Assembly (NCBI RefSeq): GCF_001613345.1
Contig: NZ_BDCE01000118.1
Span: forward strand, 1-38,881
Direction of reading: 5' to 3'
Source of the DNA: Nocardia uniformis NBRC 13702
GTDB taxonomy: Bacteria; Actinomycetota; Actinomycetes; Mycobacteriales; Mycobacteriaceae
DNA: 38,881 bases
Shown here: positions 1 through 6,889 of the stretch, in pieces
Layout: every line of letters starts with the position of its first letter
How positions within the stretch are numbered: the first letter of the stretch is position 1
Made by a program: the position numbers and the translations under genes
Notes under the pieces: generated by a model
The model's input: only the letters and a program-made list of their open reading frames with translations
What the model was told of the DNA's origin: nothing
The model's database searches: none

Positions 1-406
1 CCTGGTCTCTTTCGTCGTGTCGCATTTGCCCCGGTTTCAGCCTGTGGGGCCGCTCGCAGAGGAGACCGTGTGGTCACGATGCACTGGTGGAGGGGGTCTC
101 TCGATCGATGCCGCCACCAGTGCATGGTGATCATGCGTCCAACGAGTCTGTGTCTGTTTGTCTTGTGTCTCGAGTCGGGACCACAGCCAGCCGGCCCCGT
201 CAGGAACGTGAGATCCGCACCTGACTGGGGAGCGCAGGTCGGGTACGGCAGACGACGCCACCACACTGATTTGTCGTCAACTCGCTATTCCGAACGCCGC
301 TGGAACCGCAGTCCACGGCTCCCAACCCGGCTACGTAGGCCCCGAGAACAGCTTTGCAAGTCCACAGAATCAGCGCACGAACCTGAACCGTCACAGGCCT
401 TGGCCA
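1..406. other. Gene-poor left edge with an inverted repeat
   Basis: No reading frame here shows convincing family similarity or a good ribosome binding site. The only clear structure is an inverted repeat with 20-base arms at 71-90 and 114-133. The cores ATGCACTGGTGG and CCACCAGTGCAT pair exactly, and two mismatches lie further out. A shorter GAGACC/GGTCTC pair (63-68 and 95-100) overlaps it. The rest, 134-406, is the region downstream of the LuxR gene and holds nothing I can name. Confidence 0.5.
71..133. repeat. 20-bp inverted repeat
   Basis: The arms at 71-90 and 114-133 match at 18 of 20 positions around a 23-base spacer. There is no T-tract after it, so it may be an element end or a structured RNA rather than a simple terminator. 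Confidence 0.6.
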
Positions 407-1447
407 CTAGGCGGAGCCGAGTACCCGAGACAGCAGTGCATTCCGCGTCCGGGCAGTGCATTTGGCGAGCACTCCCTTCACATGATCGTTCACCGTGTGC
501 TCGGAGATCGTCATTTCCGTCGCCATGTGCCGGGAGTCGAATCCGGCGGCGAGCAGCGACAGCACCTCCGTCTCGCGGGCTGTCAGCGCGTGCGCGCGTG
601 CGAAGAGATCCAAGCGTTCGGCCGGGGTGCTCGGTTCGATCGATACCGCGATATCCCCACCGCCGATCCGGTCTGCCTTCACGGTGACGAAACGGTTGCC
701 GCCCAGATTGATTCGTGACCAAGGTGAGCCGATCGGACACTGTTGTTCGGTCGCGATGAGCGCGGCCCCGACGTTGTACACCGAATTCGGGATCGGCGGC
801 ATCGGCTCATCCGGTGGATTCAATCGCAGCAGCGCCGCCGCGGCCGCCGCGGTCTGCGACCGCACCCGCAATTGCGGATCGAGGATCAGTACGGCGGGAC
901 CGACCGGCGGCAGTCGCGCGTCCGGCGCGGCGAACGTGCGCCCCAGCGCCTCCCGCAAACCCGCGGTCACCGGTTTGATCAGCGCCGTCAGTTCACTCAA
1001 TTCGGCGGAGGTGAACGGCGGCCACGCGGTCCGGACCAGCTCGAGAAATCCCCAACAACCGTAGCGGTCGCCGAAAGTCACTGTCGCGGTATCGATCACG
1101 CCGAGCCCCCGCTGCACCTCACGCCACACCAGGGACCGTTCGGGCTCGCCGTCGGTGGCTTCCAGCAAGGATCGTGCGGCACTCCCGAGCAGCGCGTCCC
1201 ACCGATTGATCGGGGTCAGATACCGTGCCCGAATCAACTCCGGCAGTCGTGGCCAGGGCAATCCGGGTAGGTCCGCCAGCGGTGAGGTGGCAATGCGCGT
1301 CACCGGGTCGGTGAGCATGAAGACATGCCCCTCGAACGGCAGCGCCCTCCGCAGATCCGCGAGCACCAACTCGCGCACCTGTTTGGCCGTACCCCCGCCG
1401 CTGATATGTCGCTCGACCCTGTCTGCCAGCTCCTGTGCTTTCGGCAC
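407..1447 (-). CDS. LuxR-family transcriptional regulator, copy 1
   Basis: This 346-residue protein has a C-terminal LuxR-type helix-turn-helix at about residues 285-346 (core LTARETEVLSLLAAG, then SEHTVNDHVK). It lacks a receiver domain. The N-terminal 200 residues have no named motif but look like a GAF/PAS-type sensing region. It aligns without gaps over the full length with the gene at 1987-3027, so the two are recent tandem paralogues with the small gene at 1546 between them. The start is GTG at 1447, six bases after a TAGACT -10 element, which suggests a leaderless transcript. The ligand and target genes are unknown. DNA-binding function is clear from the helix-turn-helix; the physiological role is not. 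Confidence 0.88.
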   Translation of the reverse strand: MPKAQELADRVERHISGGGTAKQVRELVLADLRRALPFEGHVFMLTDPVTRIATSPLADLPGLPWPRLPELIRARYLTPINRWDALLGSAARSLLEATDGEPERSLVWREVQRGLGVIDTATVTFGDRYGCWGFLELVRTAWPPFTSAELSELTALIKPVTAGLREALGRTFAAPDARLPPVGPAVLILDPQLRVRSQTAAAAAALLRLNPPDEPMPPIPNSVYNVGAALIATEQQCPIGSPWSRINLGGNRFVTVKADRIGGGDIAVSIEPSTPAERLDLFARAHALTARETEVLSLLAAGFDSRHMATEMTISEHTVNDHVKGVLAKCTARTRNALLSRVLGSA

Positions 1448-1453
1448 GTGCCC

Positions 1454-1486
1454 AGTCTAGGAAGGAAGATCCCCAGAATCGGGGAT
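1454..1486 (-). promoter_or_regulatory. Promoter and operator-like dyad of LuxR copy 1
   Basis: On the minus strand TAGACT (1459-1454) lies six bases before the GTG start. A dyad ATCCCC-N6-GGGGAT occupies 1469-1486, about -22 to -39 relative to the start, where it would overlap the -35 region. The second LuxR copy has a dyad in the same register with different but still complementary arms. Autoregulation is inferred. Confidence 0.55.
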
Positions 1487-1545
1487 ATCGCCACGCCCGC
1501 TGCGAGCACAGACTCGGTTCACAACCCATTACCGAGGAGGCCGCG

Positions 1546-1854
1546 ATGACCACCACCCTGCACATCGACAACACCGTGCGTGACTTCGATACCTGGAAGA
1601 CGGTGTTCGACAAATTCGACCGCATGCGCGCCGAGCACAAGGTGCTCTCCTATCGCGTATCCCGGGTCCGCGAGGCACCCGACCGGGTCTTCATCGACCT
1701 CGACTTCGCTACGCTCCCCGACGCGGAGGCCTTCCGCGACACCCTGCGGAAGGTAACCGCCTCACCGCAGTCGCAGGCCCTGTTGACCTCGCACGCCGCG
1801 CATATCGTGGACGTCGTGGACGAGCAGGTTCCAGGCGCGACCCGCACCGCGTGA
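1546..1854 (+). CDS. Small ferredoxin-fold (ABM/cyclase-like) protein
   Basis: A 102-residue protein beginning MTTTLHIDNTVRDF. The pattern, an N-terminal strand, a helix with DTWKTVFDKFD, and strands ending YRVSRVREAP and RVFIDLDFA, resembles actinobacterial dimeric alpha/beta-barrel proteins related to antibiotic biosynthesis monooxygenases and cyclases. No catalytic residues can be assigned. The start ATG at 1546 follows GAGGAGG at 1534-1540 with a five-base spacer, so longer upstream readings are not needed. It is divergent from LuxR copy 1 across 98 bases and is probably controlled by it. Such proteins usually act in the cytoplasm on small hydrophobic molecules, but the substrate here is unknown. 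Confidence 0.8.
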   Translation: MTTTLHIDNTVRDFDTWKTVFDKFDRMRAEHKVLSYRVSRVREAPDRVFIDLDFATLPDAEAFRDTLRKVTASPQSQALLTSHAAHIVDVVDEQVPGATRTA

Positions 1855-1921
1855 ACCGGCGCGGGTGGGTTCGCCGTGATCGTCCGATGACCCCCGCAGC
1901 GTCAACGCCCAACCAGCACGT

Positions 1922-1945
1922 CGTCGCGGCATCGATGCCGCGACG
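1922..1945. terminator. Palindromic hairpin between convergent genes
   Basis: A perfect 24-base palindrome (half CGTCGCGGCATC) lies between the end of the small gene at 1854 and the end of LuxR copy 2 at 1987. Its position between convergent genes suggests a bidirectional terminator. There is no T-run. Confidence 0.5.
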
Positions 1946-1986
1946 GCGACCCCCGTCAGTGCGGGCCAGCGAGTTCCGTTGCGGGC

Positions 1987-3027
1987 CTAGGTGATACCGA
2001 GGGCCCGGGATACCACCGTAGTCCTCGTCCTCGCGCCACCTTTGGCGAGCACCGCCTTCACATGGTCGTGCACAGTGTGCTCGGAGATCGTCATTTCCGC
2101 CGCCATCCGGTGGGTGTCGAATCCGGCGGCGAGGAGCGACAGCACCTCGGTCTCTCGCGCCGACAGCGCGTGGGCGCGGGCGAACAGGTCCAATCGCTCC
2201 GCCGTGGTACTCGGCGCGATCGTCACCGCGATATCACCGCCATCGGTCCGGTTCGCCTTTACCGTTACCCACCGGCTATCGCCCAGATGCACCCGTGCCC
2301 ACGTCGGGCCGATCGGCAGTTCGTGTTCGGCGGCGACGAGTGCGGCACCGGCGTTGTAGATCGAATTCGGTACCGGCGGCATCGATTCGTCCGCGGGATG
2401 TAGCCGCAGCAGCGCCGCCGCCGCGGCTGCGGTCGGCTTGCGCAACCGCAATTCCGGATCGAGTATCACCGTCGCGGGACCGGTCGGCGGGACCGGCGGA
2501 TCCGGTGGCGTGAAGGTGCGTCCGAGGGCCTCGCGCAATCCGGTGGCGACCGGTCCGCTCAATGCGGTCAGGGCGGCCGTCTCGGCGGAGGTGAAGGGCG
2601 GCCACCCGGTGCGGAACAGCTCGAGATAGCCCCAGCACCCGTGGCGGTCACCGAAAGCGACTGCGGCGGTATCGATCACACCGAGGTCGCGCAGCATTTC
2701 ACGCCAGATCAGGGACCGCTCCGGCTTACCCCCGGTGGCCGCCAGCAGCGAGCGCGCCCCGCTGCCGAGGAGATCGTCCCAGCGATTGACGGGCGTCAGA
2801 TACCGCGCCCTGATGTACTCCGGCACCCGTGGCCAGGACAGTCGGGGGAGATCCGACATCGGCGAGGTCCCCACCCGGGTCACCGGATCGGTGAGTACGA
2901 AGACATACCCCTCGAACGGCAGCGCCCTGCGCAGATCCGCGAGTACCAACTCGCGCAGCTGTTTGGCGGTACACCCACCGCTGATATGTCGCTCGACCCG
3001 ATCGGCCAACTCTTGTGCTCTCGGCAC
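1987..3027 (-). CDS. LuxR-family transcriptional regulator, copy 2
   Basis: This 346-residue paralogue of the 407-1447 gene has the same length and a gap-free alignment. It has the same C-terminal LuxR helix-turn-helix (LSARETEVLSLLAAG, SEHTVHDHVK). Differences cluster in the central putative sensing part and at the extreme C-terminus (GGARTRTTVVSRALGIT against CTARTRNALLSRVLGSA). GTG at 3027 is preceded by TAGACT with a seven-base gap, predicting a leaderless mRNA. It follows the methyltransferase stop by 45 bases on the same strand but appears to have its own promoter. The two copies may respond to related signals or be able to heterodimerise; neither is shown by the sequence. Confidence 0.88.
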   Translation of the reverse strand: MPRAQELADRVERHISGGCTAKQLRELVLADLRRALPFEGYVFVLTDPVTRVGTSPMSDLPRLSWPRVPEYIRARYLTPVNRWDDLLGSGARSLLAATGGKPERSLIWREMLRDLGVIDTAAVAFGDRHGCWGYLELFRTGWPPFTSAETAALTALSGPVATGLREALGRTFTPPDPPVPPTGPATVILDPELRLRKPTAAAAAALLRLHPADESMPPVPNSIYNAGAALVAAEHELPIGPTWARVHLGDSRWVTVKANRTDGGDIAVTIAPSTTAERLDLFARAHALSARETEVLSLLAAGFDTHRMAAEMTISEHTVHDHVKAVLAKGGARTRTTVVSRALGIT

Positions 3028-3034
3028 GTGCCCC

Positions 3035-3066
3035 AGTCTAGGAAATAAGATCGCCGGGATCGGCGA
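3035..3066 (-). promoter_or_regulatory. Promoter and operator-like dyad of LuxR copy 2
   Basis: TAGACT on the minus strand (3040-3035) lies seven bases before the GTG start. A dyad TCGCCG-N4-CGGCGA lies at 3051-3066, in the same register as the dyad of copy 1. Left and right arms have changed together, so symmetry is kept while the sequence differs. Confidence 0.55.
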
Positions 3067-3072
3067 ATGGGC

Positions 3073-3945
3073 TCAGTCGGGCTTTTCCGTCACGAAAATG
3101 GCTGTTCCGGGGAAGATTTCGCCGCGCAGCGGACTCCACTGCCCCCATTCGCGGTCCAGCCATTCCGGCCAGTCGGGTTCGATCACATCGCGCAGGAGCA
3201 GTCCCGCGCCGACGATCTCGCGCACCCGGTCACCCATGGTGCGATGGTGTTCGACGTAGGTGGGTTCGCCGTCGGCGTCGACTTCCACATAAGGGGTGCG
3301 GTCGAAGTAGGGGATGGCGGCGCGCAGGCCCTCCGGCCCGGGATCGTCGGGAAAGATCCAGCGCATCGGGTGATTCACCGAGAACACCCAGCGCCCGCCG
3401 GGACGCAATACGCGCGCCACCTCCCGCATCACCCGACCGGAGTCGGCGACGAACGGCACCCCGCCGAAGGCCGAACAGGCCAGATCGAAGGATGCGTCGG
3501 CGAAGGGCAGCTCCTCGGCCCCGGCCTGGACCAGGGGGACCCGCGGCCCACCGGCCGCCATGGCGTCCAGTCCGCGTTCCAGCATCTGTCGCGAGATATC
3601 GAGCCCGACCGGATGCGCGCCGTGCGCGGCGAGCCAGCGCGAGCACGGCGCCGAACCGCAACCGATCTCGAGGACGCGCTTATCGGTGATATCGCCGAGC
3701 AGCCGCCAATCACCCTCGTGCAGACCCTCCGGGCACCACACGAACTCACCGCCGGGGGAGTCCACGCCGAGGAACTCGGCATGCGTCTCGTGATACTGCG
3801 TCGCGTCGGCATCCCACCAGCGGCGGCTGGCGCGTTGACTGTCCACCGAGCCGATCTTGGCGCGGGTCACCGATGCCGTCCCGAGCAGGGCATTCGCCTC
3901 GGAGTGACGTTCGTCGTCGGGTAGCGTGGGGTGATCTTCGGACAT
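3073..3945 (-). CDS. Class I SAM-dependent methyltransferase
   Basis: A 290-residue cytoplasmic protein with a Rossmann-type methyltransferase domain. Motif I, VLEIGCGSA, is at residues 91-99. The acidic strand end GLDIS follows, then a motif II-like DLACSAFG and the post-motif LRPGGRWVFSVNHPMRW. This is a Methyltransf_11/25-like arrangement and the acceptor substrate is unknown. A conserved SQRASRRWWDADATQYH stretch before motif I is common in actinobacterial members of this group. It is divergent from rpsA. ATG at 3945 follows TAGGGT on the minus strand with a six-base gap, so the transcript is probably leaderless. Confidence 0.88.
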   Translation of the reverse strand: MSEDHPTLPDDERHSEANALLGTASVTRAKIGSVDSQRASRRWWDADATQYHETHAEFLGVDSPGGEFVWCPEGLHEGDWRLLGDITDKRVLEIGCGSAPCSRWLAAHGAHPVGLDISRQMLERGLDAMAAGGPRVPLVQAGAEELPFADASFDLACSAFGGVPFVADSGRVMREVARVLRPGGRWVFSVNHPMRWIFPDDPGPEGLRAAIPYFDRTPYVEVDADGEPTYVEHHRTMGDRVREIVGAGLLLRDVIEPDWPEWLDREWGQWSPLRGEIFPGTAIFVTEKPD

Positions 3946-3951
3946 GGCCTC

Positions 3952-3957
3952 ACCCTA
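3952..3957 (-). promoter_or_regulatory. -10 element of the methyltransferase gene
   Basis: TAGGGT on the minus strand fits TANNNT and ends six bases before the ATG at 3945. That puts the transcription start at or next to the start codon. Confidence 0.5.
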
Positions 3958-3982
3958 ACGACCCACGAACGTCCACCCTTGT

Positions 3983-4012
3983 TTGCTTGGGGCAACTGAC
4001 GTCGCGTACGCT
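3983..4012 (+). promoter_or_regulatory. Likely rpsA promoter
   Basis: TTGCTT (3983-3988), an 18-base spacer, then TACGCT (4007-4012). The predicted start near 4019 leaves an untranslated leader of about 200 bases before rpsA, enough room for autogenous control by S1, which is known for rpsA in other bacteria. No defined leader structure is claimed. Confidence 0.45.
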
Positions 4013-4226
4013 GTTTTCCGCGAGTGTCTTCTGTATTCAGATCCGTAGGAGCCGGGTATTGCAGACATTCGTGCTGTGAGTCCGCATGCTTTGTGCAGCG
4101 TTGTGCTCCGCCACAGCGACGCGCTGTTGCATGACCAACGTTAGTTCCATCGCTGTGCGCCCGCAGCAATCAACGAAAGTCCACATGTCCACTACCGACC
4201 ACAATCCGTCCGGAGCCTCCCAACAC

Positions 4227-5711
4227 ATGCCCACTACTGTGACCTCGCCGCAGGTAGCCGTTAACGACATCGGCACCGCCGAGGACTTCCTCGCCGCTAT
4301 CGACAAGACGATCAAGTACTTCAACGATGGCGATATCGTCGAAGGCACCATCGTCAAGGTCGACCGCGACGAGGTCCTTCTCGACATCGGTTACAAGACC
4401 GAAGGCGTCATCCCCTCCCGCGAACTCTCCATCAAGCACGATGTCGACCCGAATGAGGTCGTTTCCGTGGGTGATGAGGTCGAGGCCCTCGTTCTCACCA
4501 AGGAGGACAAGGAAGGCCGCCTGATCCTGTCGAAGAAGCGGGCTCAGTACGAGCGCGCCTGGGGCACCATCGAAGAGCTCAAGGAGAAGGACGAGGCCGT
4601 CAAGGGCACCGTCATCGAGGTCGTCAAGGGTGGTCTGATCCTGGACATCGGCCTCCGCGGCTTCCTTCCCGCCTCGCTCGTCGAGATGCGCCGTGTCCGC
4701 GACCTCCAGCCGTACGTCGGCAAGGAGATCGAGGCCAAGATCATCGAGCTGGACAAGAACCGCAACAACGTGGTCCTGTCCCGCCGTGCGTGGCTCGAGC
4801 AGACCCAGTCCGAGGTCCGCTCCGAGTTCCTGCACCAGCTGCAGAAGGGCCAGGTCCGCAAGGGCGTCGTGTCCTCCATCGTCAACTTCGGTGCCTTCGT
4901 GGACCTGGGCGGCGTCGACGGCCTGGTGCACGTCTCCGAGCTGTCCTGGAAGCACATCGATCACCCGTCCGAGGTTGTCGAGGTCGGCAACGAGGTCACC
5001 GTCGAGGTTCTCGACGTCGACCTGGACCGCGAGCGGGTCTCGCTGTCGCTCAAGGCGACCCAGGAAGATCCGTGGCGTCAGTTCGCCCGGACCCACGCGA
5101 TCGGACAGATCGTCCCGGGCAAGGTCACCAAGCTGGTTCCCTTCGGTGCCTTCGTGCGCGTCGAAGAGGGCATCGAGGGCCTGGTGCACATCTCCGAGCT
5201 GGCCGAGCGCCACGTCGAGGTCCCGGACCAGGTTGTGGCCGTCGGCGACGACGCCATGGTCAAGGTCATCGACATCGACCTGGAGCGTCGTCGTATCTCG
5301 CTGAGCCTCAAGCAGGCCAACGAGGATTACGTCGCCGAGTTCGACCCGTCGAAGTACGGCATGGCCGACAGTTACGACGACCAGGGTAACTACATCTTCC
5401 CCGAGGGCTTCGATCCCGAGACCAACGAATGGCTCGAGGGTTCGGACAAGGTCCGCGAGGAGTGGGAGTCCCGGTACGCCGAGGCCGAGCGTCGCCACAA
5501 GATGCACACCGCTCAGATGGAGAAGATGGCCGCCGACGCCGCCGCCGAGGCTGCCAATGGTGGACCGCAGAACTACTCCTCCGAGAGTGGCGCGGCTCCC
5601 GCGTCGACCTCCTCCTCGTCCTCGTCCGCCGCGGGCGAGTCCACGGGTGGGTCGCTGGCGAGCGATGCGCAGCTGGCCGCTCTGCGCGAGAAGCTGTCGG
5701 GCAACGCCTGA
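4227..5711 (+). CDS. rpsA: 30S ribosomal protein S1
   Basis: A 494-residue RNA-binding protein that helps the 30S subunit capture mRNA. Four S1 domains run in series, beginning near residues 36, 123, 208 and 293; cores include VKVDRDEVLLDIG, SIVNFGAFVDLGGVDGLVH and LVPFGAFVRVEEGIEGLVH. The sequence is nearly identical to mycobacterial RpsA through the fourth domain. The tail then becomes a serine/alanine-rich linker and ends in the conserved SLASDAQLAALREKL. I chose ATG 4227 because mycobacterial RpsA starts MPSPTVTSPQVAVND and this reads MPTTVTSPQVAVND; GGAG lies 11 bases upstream. An in-frame ATG at 4185 with GAAAG five bases upstream would add 14 residues and remains possible. Confidence 0.96.
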   Translation: MPTTVTSPQVAVNDIGTAEDFLAAIDKTIKYFNDGDIVEGTIVKVDRDEVLLDIGYKTEGVIPSRELSIKHDVDPNEVVSVGDEVEALVLTKEDKEGRLILSKKRAQYERAWGTIEELKEKDEAVKGTVIEVVKGGLILDIGLRGFLPASLVEMRRVRDLQPYVGKEIEAKIIELDKNRNNVVLSRRAWLEQTQSEVRSEFLHQLQKGQVRKGVVSSIVNFGAFVDLGGVDGLVHVSELSWKHIDHPSEVVEVGNEVTVEVLDVDLDRERVSLSLKATQEDPWRQFARTHAIGQIVPGKVTKLVPFGAFVRVEEGIEGLVHISELAERHVEVPDQVVAVGDDAMVKVIDIDLERRRISLSLKQANEDYVAEFDPSKYGMADSYDDQGNYIFPEGFDPETNEWLEGSDKVREEWESRYAEAERRHKMHTAQMEKMAADAAAEAANGGPQNYSSESGAAPASTSSSSSSAAGESTGGSLASDAQLAALREKLSGNA

Positions 5712-5753
5712 TCGATGCTCTCCGCGCCTGACGGGCGCGAGCAGATGAGCTGA

Positions 5754-5789
5754 GATGTCCCCCGGGTCCTGATGGACCCGGGGGACATC
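5754..5789 (+). terminator. rpsA terminator
   Basis: A perfect 16-bp stem (GATGTCCCCCGGGTCC at 5754-5769) with a TGAT loop and its complement at 5774-5789. No U-tract follows, as is usual for high-GC actinobacteria. Confidence 0.85.
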
Positions 5790-5819
5790 CGCGTGTGTAG
5801 CGGAGTTCGGGCGATACGT

Positions 5820-5844
5820 GTTTAACGTTTGTTAAACTGGCGGC
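5820..5844 (+). promoter_or_regulatory. Toxin-antitoxin operator overlapping the -10 element
   Basis: A perfect inverted repeat GTTTAAC-GTTT-GTTAAAC spans 5820-5837. Its right arm contains TAAACT (5833-5838), a TANNNT -10 element six bases before the antitoxin ATG at 5845. Protein bound here would block RNA polymerase, the usual autoregulation logic of toxin-antitoxin operons. Confidence 0.65.
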
Positions 5845-6048
5845 ATGAGTACTATCGCCTTTCGTGCCACCGCCGCCGATCGAGATCTAGTCGACAAGCT
5901 AGCCGAGCCGGGCGAGACCGCGTCCGATGTACTGCGCCGCGCCCTGCGTGTTCTCGAACGCGAGCGTTGGCACGAGCAGATGCAAGCGAGCGCCGATCGG
6001 ATCATGGCCAGTGGCGAGGACATCAACGCGGAACCGGATGCCTGGTGA
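5845..6048 (+). CDS. Ribbon-helix-helix antitoxin
   Basis: A 67-residue protein beginning MSTIAFRATAADRDLVDKL. The strand-helix-helix pattern (STIAFRATA, then about SDVLRRALRVLERER) is that of CopG/ParD-like DNA-binding antitoxins. The C-terminal part, rich in E, D and A and ending AEPDAW, would wrap the toxin. The downstream toxin GTG at 6045 overlaps its stop codon by four bases, so translation is probably coupled. The ATG at 5845 has no clear Shine-Dalgarno sequence but follows a -10 element by six bases, consistent with a leaderless transcript. Antitoxin identity is inferred from size, fold pattern and the neighbouring MazF-like gene. Confidence 0.82.
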   Translation: MSTIAFRATAADRDLVDKLAEPGETASDVLRRALRVLERERWHEQMQASADRIMASGEDINAEPDAW

Positions 6049-6359
6049 TCCGGGGTCTGATCTACCGCGTGGACCTCGGGGATGCGAAGCGCGGTCCCGA
6101 ACAGCGCGGTCGCCGCTACGGCGTCGTATTGTCGCGGACCGACTGGAATATCGTGACCATCGTTCCCACCTCCACCAGCGCGGCATCGTCACCGTCGCGA
6201 GTAGAGATTGAAATCGATGGTGTTCCAACACGATTGCTGATCGAACAGATCCGTTCCATCGGGGTGGACGACATCAAAGGTGAACCGGTCGGGTGCCTGT
6301 CTCGTGAGGACATGACAAGGCTGGACCTAGCGATCGTCCGGTATCTCGGGCTCGATTGA
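6045..6359 (+). CDS. MazF/PemK-family endoribonuclease toxin
   Basis: A 104-residue protein starting with GTG. It shows the MazF order: an N-terminal RGLIYRVDLG strand, EQRGRRYGVVLS, then a short loop and IVPTSTS, a central hairpin VEIEIDGVPTRLLIEQIRSIG, and a C-terminal helix LSREDMTRLDLAIVRYLGL. Family members cleave single-stranded RNA at short sequences when released from the antitoxin. The start is set by the GTGA overlap with the antitoxin stop; longer upstream readings would run through the antitoxin gene in another frame. Cleavage specificity cannot be read from the sequence. Confidence 0.87.
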   Translation: MIRGLIYRVDLGDAKRGPEQRGRRYGVVLSRTDWNIVTIVPTSTSAASSPSRVEIEIDGVPTRLLIEQIRSIGVDDIKGEPVGCLSREDMTRLDLAIVRYLGLD

Positions 6360-6385
6360 GGCGCATGCGATTCGGCTGGCCCGAA

Positions 6386-6598
6386 TCAGTTGGCGGTAGC
6401 GGGAACCCATTGCGCGGCGGCCGCGGCGGAGCGTTTTCTCATCGCCGCGAAGCTGTGCCGGGCAGGGCTGAGCAGTGCGCTCAACCACGGACGTCGGTGC
6501 TCGGCGAGAGCTGCTGCTACGGCGGGGATCTCGGTGCAATGCACGGTTCCCGCCAGTCCCAGACGGTGGCGACCCGTCTGGATGTTTTTGGTGCCCAC
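6386..6598 (-). CDS. Small hypothetical protein
   Basis: A possible 70-residue protein that I do not recognise, starting VGTKNIQTGRHRLGLAGTVH. The main support is a good ribosome binding site: AAAGGA on the minus strand, six bases before GTG at 6598. The middle forms a likely amphipathic helix and the C-terminus is alanine-rich. There is no signal peptide or clear membrane segment. It converges with the toxin gene 26 bases away. An alternative is that the 530-base stretch between the toxin and coaE is non-coding. Confidence 0.42.
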   Translation of the reverse strand: MGTKNIQTGRHRLGLAGTVHCTEIPAVAAALAEHRRPWLSALLSPARHSFAAMRKRSAAAAAQWVPATAN

Positions 6599-6889
6599 TG
6601 ATATTCCTTTGCTTACGTGTAACCGGCCCGGTACCGCCTGCGGCGAACCTTAGTGGAACGAAAGTGTGCCGCACCGGATTTTGCATGACATCCTCCCCGG
6701 CGTGTCGGAATGTTGCCGACGGGGGGTCTGGATTCCTGGAAAAATGTTGCGGAGCGGTCTCATAACTATTACGGAATGAGTAAAGAGTCGTGCGGGAGGT
6801 GAATTTGCCTCGCACGCTGGGTATTAGGACTGTTCCGCAGGTGCCGGGCCGCTGCCGAATGGCCGACAGGGAAATGCGAGACTGGTCGA
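6599..6889. other. Leader region of coaE
   Basis: No gene is supported here. It is less GC-rich than its surroundings. A hairpin lies at 6790-6815: GTGCG pairs with CGCAC and AGG with CCT around a two-base bulge, with loop TGAATTTG. It sits about 75 bases before coaE and could be a leader structure. No known riboswitch is recognised. Confidence 0.4.

Noticed and set aside
4086..4226. Longer rpsA starting at 4086
   Set aside because: The added residues (MLCAALCSATATRCC and on) have no counterpart in RpsA and there is no ribosome binding site.
4170..5507. Long open frame antisense to rpsA (445 residues)
   Set aside because: It mirrors the rpsA codon pattern, is rich in DLG/VDDLD repeats caused by the GC-biased complement, and has no family match or ribosome binding site.
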